Assembly: GCA_018136815.1 (NCBI GenBank)
Contig: CM030942.1
Span: forward strand, 2,007,171-2,071,170
Direction: 5' to 3'
Length of the DNA stretch: 64,000 nucleotides
Source: Isochrysis galbana
Taxonomy: Eukaryota; Haptophyta; Isochrysidales; Isochrysidaceae
The notes under the pieces were generated by a model that was not told the DNA's origin, searched no databases, and saw nothing but the letters and a program-made list of their open reading frames with translations. A program made the position numbers and the translations under genes. Shown piece by piece: positions 56,276 to 64,000 of this stretch. The stretch's first letter is position 1; each line of letters begins with the position of its first letter.

Positions 56276-56351
56276 AACTAACTAGGGGCCAAGAGCGCTA
56301 ATCACTCTTGCTCTTGCCGGAGCGAGTGGCCTGTCGCATTCGCGTTTCAAG

Positions 56352-57890
56352 TTGCACCGGGGCTGGACTCCGACTGGAAGCGAGGGGGATGGTGACCCTG
56401 TCACCGCGCTGAGCGAGGAGCAACGATCTCTACTCGACTCAGCCACCATCGATCCGGACCGGCTTCTTTCCGACGATCAACGAGAAGAAGTACGCCAACT
56501 CTTGGCCCGGCGCATCAAAGCTTTCGCGTTGCACCCGGGGGCTCCAAACCATACGCACGTTCTCGAGGTGGAGTTGCCACTCAACCCCGGCGCTGTTCCT
56601 CACCGGCATGCTCCGTCTAGAGTGGGCCGCGCAGGCGAGCTCATCATAGAAGAGGAGGTAGCCAAGATGGAAGCCGCCGGCATTATTCGCAAGTCAAATT
56701 CGGCTTGGGCTTCCCGAGTAGTCCTGGTCAGCAAGAAAGATGGCTCCGTTCGATTCTGCGTGGACTACCGCGACACGAACGCCAAGCTACGCGTCGAGGA
56801 TAGCCCTCTACCCCTCATTGTGGAGGCTATCGATAGGCTAGCGTCCGGCCAAGGGCCGCTCAGTTCTCTCTTTTTATGTACCCTCGATTTAGCCTCTGGT
56901 TTTTGGGGCATCCCGATCAAAGAATCGCACAAACACATCACCGCTTTCACTACCCACCGCGGCAAATACGAGTTCAACTTTCTACCGTTCGGCATCCAAT
57001 CAGGTCCCTCCTACATGTGCCGCTTGATGGACATAGTTCTCGGTGCGCTAGCGTGGGAGATCTGCATGCCTTACCTCGATGATGTGGGCATCTGGTCAAC
57101 GGGCGTGGGTCCTTCCGAAGAGGCCAGGGCACAGGCTTCGTTCGAGCAAATGCTTCACCGGCTAGACCTAGTTCTCGAGCGGCTAGAGTGGGCCGGCCTG
57201 ACCTGCAAGATGTCCAAGTGTGTCTTCTTTGCCACCTCTACGGAGTACCTCGGTCACGTTGTCTCGAGGGAAGGTCTCAAGATGGACCCGAAGAAGGTCG
57301 CAGCTGTCGCCGACATCGACCCGTCATCCATCAACTCCTTGGAAGCGGTTCGATCTTTCCTCGGCCTTTGCTCCTACTATCGTCGATTCATTCGCCAATT
57401 CGCCGCTAAGGCTGCTCCCCTCACTGCTCTCACGCGGAAGGGCTGCGACGTGGCAAAGGAGTCCCAGTCCGAGGAGTGTCGCCGAGCTATCCAAGAGCTC
57501 AAGACAGCGATCACTTCGGAGCCCGTCTTGACTCCACCCAGGGATGATCGGCCCTTCATCGTCAAGACCGATGGGGCTAGCAAGTTGGGCATCGCCGGCA
57601 TCCTCTCGCAGCTAGGAGACGATAACCGTGAACGAGTCGTTGGGTACTACGCTCGCAGTCTCACCTCGGCCGAACGCCATTGGACGGTGACCGAGATTGA
57701 GCTCTTGGCTGCCCGTGAAGACATCTCGTTGCGATCTGTATCCAAAGTGATCGCCGTGGTCGCGCGACATGACGCTCCCCTTCGGACTCTCCGCTACGTG
57801 GGAAGTTACAACGGAGACACGCTCCGGCCGTCGCTGCGGAGTCTCTCTCTCTCTCTCGCTCTCTCTCTCCGTCTCTCGCGACGTGTTTGA
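56352..57890 (+). pseudogene. Ty3/gypsy reverse transcriptase with truncated RNase H
   Basis: 512 codons without a stop. RT motifs: PSRVGRAGELIIEEEVAKM, VLVSKKDGSVRFCVDYRDTN, LDLASGFWGIPI, FLPFGIQSGPSYM, catalytic YLDDVGIW, and YLGHVVSREGLKMDP. The connection and the RNase H start follow: VRSFLGLCSYYRRFI, PFIVKTDGASKLGIAGILSQ, HWTVTEIELLAARE. The frame then runs into unrelated Ser/Leu-rich CT repeat. Most of RNase H and the entire integrase are missing, so it is a defective element, although the RT catalytic residues are intact. A TGTCGCATTCGCG LTR-start motif lies just upstream (56333). Confidence 0.85.
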
Positions 57891-57939
57891 GTTATCGGTG
57901 ATTTGGGGTCGCGGTTGCTTGATAATTTGCTTGGTTTAG

Positions 57940-58305
57940 GTGAATGATTCCGGTATGTTCGTGAGTCGGTGTATCCTGTTGTTCTCAGCCTCGTTGTCCG
58001 TCGTTGTTCGCTGCGTCGCTGCACTCAAGCAGCCTAGGCTCCCTCCCTGAGGGAAGAGTTCTTTGTAGGTCTAACAATCTCTCAAAACCCAACACACTAG
58101 GGCCGCTAGGAGCGCCTCGCCGCCCCACAGCCCTTCGTTCGCCGTTCGTTCCCCGTCCAGACACCCAAATGGGGTTGCCCGACCCAGTCCAGAATTTCAT
58201 TCATCCGACTCCCGGTGGGGAGGAGGGCCAAAGCGCCGCGCTAGCCGCCGGTGCTGCTCGCGACGGAGTGGCTCAGAGCCCTCCGGCTCCGCTCGACTCG
58301 ACATG
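57940..58305 (+). repeat. Retroelement 3' block, copy B
   Basis: Near-identical to 32162-32534, placed right after the pol relic. Confidence 0.75.
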
Positions 58306-58559
58306 GCCGCGGCGAGCCGCGGCCCTTCCCTCCTTGCTCTGGCGGCCCCCGTGCCTTCTCTTACCTAAACCTAAACAGGACGAGAAGACACGTTAACGCC
58401 GGAGGGGAGAGCTGCCGCTCCCCCCACCCCTCCCTCTTCCTTCTTCCTCCTCTCTTCCCTGCGGCTCGAGCTCGAGCCCATGGCGCGCGCCCGCGGCCCG
58501 CGGCCCCTCTTCAGGTCTTCAGGTCCCCAGGGGGGGGCTCGTGCCCCCCCATGGGCGAA

Positions 58560-58735
58560 CTGAGTATTAACTTAGTTGCGGACCCTTCGAACTCAGAAGC
58601 CAAACCGATCAGATACATAAACATAAAAACCAACGGGGACAGAAGATTCCCCTTCAACATAGCGAGCGGGGTGCCACAGTGATGCCCGTTGTCACCACAT
58701 CCCTCACTAGTGCGTACAAACAAGCGATTCTCTTT
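58560..58735 (+). pseudogene. LINE RT fragment, right half
   Basis: Reads IKTNGDRRFPFNIASGVPQ, a TGA stop, then CPLSP: the GxPQGCPLSP motif with the Gly codon mutated to a stop. It continues the fragment that ends at 55358. Confidence 0.75.
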
Positions 58736-58870
58736 TCTTAAGATTTTGTAGCCAGGCAAAGCCCAAGCTCCAAGCCGAGTCGCAAGTCGTCCGAACTCAC
58801 TTGGACCTGGCACCTTAGCAACATAGGACATACACCCCGATCCGCGTCACTTGCCCTCCTTTTCGGATGA

Positions 58871-61608
58871 CTACGGTGGCACGTCGGGTGGACCCTTGGG
58901 GAAGCCAACCTGTAGCAACCACCAATCGGGGTAAGCAACCGGTTTGGCGACGAAAGTTCCGTCCACATCAAAACCATTGATGAAGCCATCGGCGTACCTA
59001 CATACATGCCACAGTCGGGGCTGTGAGGTGCAACTCCTGCCTCAGATGCTTGCTATACCACAAGGAACTGTGCGTCAAAAGTCTGGGCGTACCGGAACAT
59101 GAGTCCGTCCGACGTCTCCCAAACAGCATTGAGCGCATCGCTTGCAAATTCTCCAAAGAGATGGTCGAGACCTTCTTGCGGCAGCACCGCGCCATGGTCG
59201 CCGACAAGGTCTTCGATTCTTGACAAAAGCCGGAGGCCGCGCGCGTGCACATCAGATTGCATGGCCTTGACTTCGTTAATCGCGAGATTCCATTTCATTT
59301 GCGCAAGATTTGCCATGTACCTAGTAGTATTCGGGAAGGGAGGGGTTGCCAAAGGGAGATGAGCAAGGCCAAGTAAGGAAGATAGGTTACGACCGCGAGC
59401 TTTCTTTTCCAGCTGCGTCGCCTAGATGCGTTGGCTGATGCGTGCATTACCTGACGGCCCAGAAGAGCGTTCTCTTATCCATAGCTTCTGGGTGGCCAAG
59501 AGTGGCGGGACTTATCTCCGACAGGCCGGCGATGAAAGGCACATACACTGTGTATGGCGCGGCATGCGGGCCCCACCAAAGCACTCCACCAATGGCGTCC
59601 GGAAGCCAACTACGCGACTGCACAATATGCGAGTCACTCGTGCGCCACAGGCCGATTGTGCGCTCCCAATTGCCCTTCACTTTACCGTCTGCCGAGCCGC
59701 CGTAGGCGTGGTCGGGCGATCCCCATGGCCCTGCAGCGGGGCCGAGCGTCTGATCGAATTCGGTGCCCTCGTAGTATGAGCGCATCACGGCAGCGATGGC
59801 CGCCACTGTCACCTTCTCATCCGGTTTCGCAGTGGGCGGATAGGGACGGTCGCGCTTGTATTCCCCATACGTCGGCGATAGGTTCAGTGAGGGGGCGAGC
59901 ATCCGGTACGCGCCCCACATGCGCCGGCCAGAATAGTACTTATGCGCATATTCGCCATCGGAATAAACGCTTGTGAAGTCGAGCAAGCCGTGCGAAGCGT
60001 GCCACCAGCCCTTGCTCTCAGCCACCGAGAATGTCGATGCCGATGCCAAAAACGCTGGAAGGCCGTCAGGAGTGACCGCTGACATGTTCAGGTCACGGAT
60101 AACGAATGCATTCGCCACGACACCAATGTGGTCATCGGGCACACGCATCGCGGCCTGCATGGACCAACAGGTGGGCACATGTCTGAGGTCGGAGCCTCAA
60201 CACCAACCAGGCAACACCCGTTCGAAGGGACGGGAGGGCACGCGCCAATCGTGACTACAAGTCTAGACAGACAGCCTTGTGGCATCTACTCACCCAGATT
60301 GCAGAAGTCCCAGTTGGATCGGGAAGGATGTGGAATATGAAGCCCTCCTTCGGGTCGGTCACCATGAGCGATTCAGCGCTGCCCTCGAAAGACCCGGCGC
60401 CGTAGAAGCCATACTCTTCCGCCAGAGATCCCATCAGCTTCACCGCATCTCGAGCCGAGCTCGAGCGCTCCATTGCAAGCTGAGACAGCGCATCGACTGA
60501 CAGCAAAGCCTTGCCACCTTGTCCAATAGCCTTGGTGCCAAATACGCCGGAGCAGGTTGACTCGCCGATGCCCACCTGTTGGGGCAGTGGTAGACCATTT
60601 GCGTGACACGTGTACCATTGCGCCTACCTGTCAATCTCCAGTAATCACATCAAGCGCCGTGATTCTCACCTGCTTTTCATTTAGGGCTCCATATGTTTCC
60701 TCGTGGTAAGCAAACGTGTGAGGCACTTGTGGGATGTATCCAATCGGCTTGAAGTCAGACTGGCGAGCAGTTTTCACATATGCGGAGATGTTACCCCGAG
60801 CCGTTCCCACGTACCGCGGATATGTTTCCGGCGAGAAAAAGACAGGCCGCATACTTCCAGCTGGGTGATCCTGAATGGCAAAACAAATGGAAGAATGCAA
60901 TGAGCACGGATGGTGGCGACGTCTGGGCGGGAAGTGATCCCAATTTGCAGCCCTGTGAGACTTCTTTGGTTGGTATGCGGCTTCCCTCTCCTGATCTTGC
61001 AGTCACGCTCTTGGCTCTCACTGGCACCAACCACTTGTTCCCCTCACTCTCTCCTTTATCAAACCCTGTCCATCTCCACTCTGCCGCCCCCCTCGGGCTC
61101 CCTCTCGCCCTCTCCCCCGCTGCCTGGTCTCGCGCTCCCCTCTGTGCCCCCGCCCCCCTCTCTTCCCCTGCCCGCCCCACCCTTCTTTTCTAGCTAAGCC
61201 TCACTGCCTACACCGCTCCCTTCCCCATCATCCCTCTCCTTCCCTCTATCCCTCCCCTCGGCCACCCGATCTTCCTCCCTCTTCCTGCACATGCCTTCCC
61301 CCCGTTTCCCCTTCTTCCCCTCTCCCTCTCCCTCCCCTCCCCTCCCCTCCCCTCCCCTCCCTCCCGTCCCTCTCCCCCGTCTCCCCCCCCCTCTTTGTGG
61401 CTCCCCTCGCCTGCGCTGGCACGTGCACGAGCCGTGGGTCCGTGTTGCCCTCTCCGTCGTTGGAGTGCGAGCATAGAACCGAGCCATCGAGTGTGGCCAG
61501 TCGCCCTGCGATGAGCGTGGTGCACGCGCGCGACGTGCACACCCAGCCTAGCCAGAGCAGCCGGCGCAGCAGCCGGCCGTCCACCATGCTCTCTTGGTAG
61601 AATGGCAT
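58871..61608 (-). CDS. Secreted or vacuolar C69-family (U34) dipeptidase
   Basis: Six exons: 61608-61411, 60870-60670, 60575-60294, 60154-59451, 59320-59093 and 58997-58871 (579 aa). Phases match throughout. Intron 1 uses a GC donor (CAG|GCGAGG); the others are GT-AG. Residues 9-28 are hydrophobic/basic and end at Cys29, so signal cleavage would expose the N-terminal nucleophile of this Ntn-hydrolase family ([17 protein letters not shown]). Later family landmarks are [29 protein letters not shown] and the C-terminal YADGF...[15 protein letters not shown]. Known members hydrolyse dipeptides with broad specificity. Lysosomal or secreted location is inferred from the leader. Intron 1 contains a long polypurine stretch (minus sense). 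Confidence 0.9.
61200..61400. repeat. Polypyrimidine (+) tract inside dipeptidase intron 1
   Basis: CCCCTCCC and TCCCTC units for about 190 bases on the + strand. Confidence 0.6.
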
Positions 61609-61841
61609 CTGTGTTGCAAGTCTATTCCTAGAGTAGCAATTCACACTAACTTGGGAAGAGGGTATGTAGCCCTGTGCCCTGTGTTCGGGTGGTTGGGTTG
61701 CCTTGTATCTAGCTAGATACATTGTTATCGCTACACGGCCGACGCACAGCACACTAAGGGTACGGGTGTGAGGGAGAACGAAATCCGAACAAAAGGGGCG
61801 CCTTCGCTCTTCGCTCACACCGGGTGTAAACGGTGAACAGT

Positions 61842-62347
61842 CCTAGATGTGAAAAACAGCGGGTGAGGTCTAGAAAGACATCAAAAACAGCTGTTTTTGG
61901 GAATCGAAAAAAAACAGTAAAAAACAGTGCGAAAAACAGTGGGGCCGCATATACCGCAAGGGGGCCTTTCCCCCCGCGCGCGGAACGCCTCCGCCTCCGC
62001 TCCTCCGCCTCCGCGTCCATACGCCTACGCATACGTAGGCCGCCGCCGCCGCTGCCCCCTCCCCTCCCCTCGGCCGATGGCGAGCCGCTATCGGTGTTCA
62101 ATCCCAAGCCCACGCACGCGTCGCGATCCGCCCGCGTGGTGGTTGCCGCGGTCCCGTGCGCACGCCGCGATCGCGCGCGCCCTGTCCCGCGCGCACGCCA
62201 CGCTCGCGCGCGCCGCGCACGGGCGGCCCCAGCCCCAGCCCCGCCCAAAAAAAACAGTGGCAAAAACGGAGGGCGTTTGAAAAACAGTGAAAAACACTGT
62301 TTTTGGCCTCCGAAAAAAAACACTGTTTCTGTCTTTCACATCTAGGT
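61842..62347. mobile_element. 506-bp hAT-type MITE with 8-bp target duplication
   Basis: The ends are CCTAGATGTGAAAAACAG at 61842 and its reverse complement with one mismatch ending at 62347. They are flanked by identical TGAACAGT at 61834-61841 and 62348-62355. Both subterminal regions carry several AAAAACAGT/ACTGTTTTT motifs. The interior is GC-rich alternating sequence without a gene. The 8-bp duplication places it with hAT-like elements. Confidence 0.85.
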
Positions 62348-62528
62348 GAACAGTGGTTACAGTTACAGTGAAACCAACCATTCATTCACACTTTCACTTG
62401 GGAAGTGGGAAGGTTCGGGAAGGTTAGCCCTGTGTTCGGGTGGTTGTGGTATGGATTGTGTCATCCACACGCCTCAGGCCTCAGGCAAAAAAAATCTGAA
62501 GATTCAGGCGCTACTACCGCTAGCTTAT

Positions 62529-62866
62529 TGTCGCATTCGCGAATCGACACTCGTTGGGCTTCTCTCTTCTCCTTCTTTCTCTCATCGTTGGGCATGTGTC
62601 GTTATAATTCTCTGCTTTCTCTCTTTCTCGGTCAAAAGCCTCGCGTGGACGCCTAGGATCTTGGGTTGTGGAGCGCGCCCTCTCTCTTTCTCTCGAAGAG
62701 AAGGGAAAAGTTTCCCCACCTTTCTTCTCCCGGGCGCCCTCACAAATTGGATTAATTTGCTATCTCCCCCGCGTTTCTTTACCTGCTTCTGGGGGCAATC
62801 GAGTTTAATTTGCGACCTCTTTGTATCTCTCCCTTAGGCTCGTCGCACTTCTCTCGTCTTACGTCT
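62529..62866 (+). repeat. Solo LTR of the 370-bp family, diverged
   Basis: Starts TTGTCGCATTCGCGAATCGACACTCG. Contains GGTCAAAAGC, GGGTTGTGGAGCGC, GAAGGGAAAAGTTTCCCCACC and GGGGGCAATC in the same order as 44502-44871, with many differences. Confidence 0.75.
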
Positions 62867-62929
62867 TATGCGGCCACTCGCCACTCGCTTCGGCGAGGAG
62901 AGATTAGCGCTTCTGGGCTCCTATTCAAG

Positions 62930-63030
62930 CCGAGTGCCCCCCCCCCCCCTGCGTTGTTTTTACCCGAAAGGGGTTTTCCCCAGCGTGGAGTCGAGGAGAG
63001 GGCGTGCTGGGGTGCGCAGGGTCGGTGCGT
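62930..63030. repeat. Repeat, inverted partner of 56175-56275
   Basis: TTTACCCGAAAGGGGTTTTCCCC and GTGGAGTCGAGGAGAGG (in pieces) match the reverse complement of 56175-56275. Confidence 0.6.
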
Positions 63031-63266
63031 GCACTGGGGGGAGGACAAATATCGATGGGAGGGGGCAGTGCCCCCTCCCCCGGCCCCCGGTAGCACTCGG
63101 TCGGACACCTGGCTCGTCAGGCATGGCGGGGGATTCCGGGACGGAATAGTTGTGTCCAATTAGCTAGTGGGGTTGGCTAGGATATAGAATTAACTAATAT
63201 TGTTACTCTGGAAAGTTTGCCACGAGCCACCTGTGGCGTGTGGATGATCATGTATGCTTCTAGCTT

Positions 63267-63283
63267 CTAGGGCGGTCAAACAC
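63267..63283 (+). repeat. Opening motif of the CTAGGGCGGTCAAAC repeat, third copy
   Basis: CTAGGGCGGTCAAACA without the following blocks seen at 694 and 29015. Confidence 0.4.
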
Positions 63284-63675
63284 TCCACCACGCTTCGAAA
63301 TCAATATTGACTGAGTCATCGAATGAGAAGAACAGGCTCGTGAATAGTTCAGCTGATACATGCTCATACATACGAGGTGCCATGACGATGAGTGCAGGAT
63401 CCCAGTTTCCGCCCTTTCCCCTACTTGAGCCAACTAGCCGGCCGGATCAATCTTCCACCGAAATGCAGAAAGTACTGGCACTCTGATACACACCTTCACA
63501 TCGCTCCGGCTGACACCTTCTGCTTCTCTCTCGCCCGCAACTCGCCGCACGAGTGCGTACTCCCTCTCTCAATTGCCATCTTTTCATCTTTCCCGGACCT
63601 AGAAGCATCTGGACCCCTCCCAACATGTCATGCGCAACTCAATCGCAGACGGTTCTTCAGTTGCAAACTCACTGC

Positions 63676-64000
63676 TCAATGAGCCCTGTATGAGTTGTCA
63701 GTTCCGTCGGCGCTCACACCATGCAGAGTTCGGCCATAATAGTGCGGCATGCGTCGTTTTGGGAATCGCCAAGTCGTTGGGGGAAGGTACCGTTCATCCT
63801 CATTCATGGCAGACGTTTTGGAGTAGTAATCGCTTGTAGACGCAGAGGAGATGTGATGCTGCCCCGCATACGACGGATCAAACATTGGGGAGGTGCCCTT
63901 CGGGACGGTTCTAGGGAAGGCCCCAGACTGAGGCAATCCTACCGAAGGCCTATCTGATGTAGACGAGCTTGTGCACTTGGTCTGCCCGACCAGCCGTTTG
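63676..64000 (-). CDS. Partial hypothetical protein, open to the right edge
   Basis: The minus frame is open from the window edge to a stop at 63676. It reads PQSGAFPRTVPKGTSPMFDPSYAG (in pieces), then a Ser/Tyr-rich region and NEDERYLPP, with no family recognised. It may be a terminal exon of a gene lying mostly beyond the window; a GT donor candidate (ACG|GTACCT) near 63788 could end the exon earlier. Confidence 0.3.
   Translation of the reverse strand, partial: KRLVGQTKCTSSSTSDRPSVGLPQSGAFPRTVPKGTSPMFDPSYAGQHHISSASTSDYYSKTSAMNEDERYLPPTTWRFPKRRMPHYYGRTLHGVSADGTDNSYRAH

Larger units (their letters stand above)
55359..58578 (+). mobile_element. 3.2-kb composite retroelement insertion flanked by a 17-bp direct repeat
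   Basis: CGGACCCTTCGAACTCA occurs at 55342-55358 and 58579-58595. The LINE RT sequence before the first copy continues after the second, so the block between them is an insertion, with the 17-bp repeat as its probable target duplication. The insertion holds LTR-like block A (55473-55870), a partial duplication of its own flank (55407-55472 versus 55888-55948), a pol relic and a retroelement 3' block. A 17-bp duplication is long for an LTR element, so a LINE-type or complex event is more likely. Confidence 0.6.

Noticed and set aside
60774..61034. Alternative frames across dipeptidase intron 1
   Set aside because: They disagree with the family landmarks that the six-exon model recovers in order.

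Overview
This window reads as nuclear DNA of a protist, most likely a flagellated GC-rich alga of the haptophyte type. The evidence is spliceosomal genes with short GT-AG introns, a ciliary transition-zone protein (RPGRIP1L), a probable plastid membrane protein, a response-regulator/AGC-kinase hybrid, a eukaryotic tRNA gene and many decayed eukaryotic transposable elements. The lineage is inference: there is no rRNA or plastid marker here. A 100-N scaffold gap lies at 27533-27632.

Layout. 1-503: 3' end of a coiled-coil gene. 690-4720: degenerate repeat plus a LINE carrying an internal deletion. 5095-6685: TPR-ankyrin-TPR co-chaperone (-). 6919-7254: a MITE. 8072-9545: LINE fragment split by a 945-bp hAT-like element that carries a broken chromodomain gene. 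10217-14269: six-exon kinase (-), head-to-head with a PQBP1-like WW protein (14497-15750, +). 16320-21205: long decayed LINE (-). 21974-22600: plastid-type membrane protein. 23682-27532: RPGRIP1L (+, cut by the gap). 27968-28040: tRNA-Arg(TCG). 29015-32745: repeats, a cytochrome b561-like ORF and a Ty3/gypsy protease relic. 33345-35033: GMPPB-like protein (+). 37103-37670: small two-exon gene. 39072-41072: chromodomain relic and an interrupted LTR carrying an LRR_5 ORF and a transposase fragment. 41476-42948: 2OG-Fe(II) oxygenase-like protein (-). 44502-46793: two nearly identical 370-bp LTRs and a gag start. 47829-51652: ten-exon cullin-3 (+). 53533-54716: monoacylglycerol-lipase-like hydrolase (-). 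55342-58595: composite insertion with Ty3/gypsy RT. 58871-61608: six-exon C69 dipeptidase (-). 61842-62347: a second hAT-type MITE. 62529-62866: solo LTR.

The host genes do not form a pathway. They are single housekeeping or signalling genes separated by nested mobile elements. Exon models were built by eye: every junction except one fits GT-AG, reading phase is kept across all joins, and the joined products align with their families from memory. The most interesting items are a GMPPB-like protein that has lost several catalytic signature residues, the response-regulator/zinc-finger/AGC kinase, the chromodomain-bearing hAT-like element with exact 8-bp target duplications, and polypurine/polypyrimidine tracts next to most host-gene starts.
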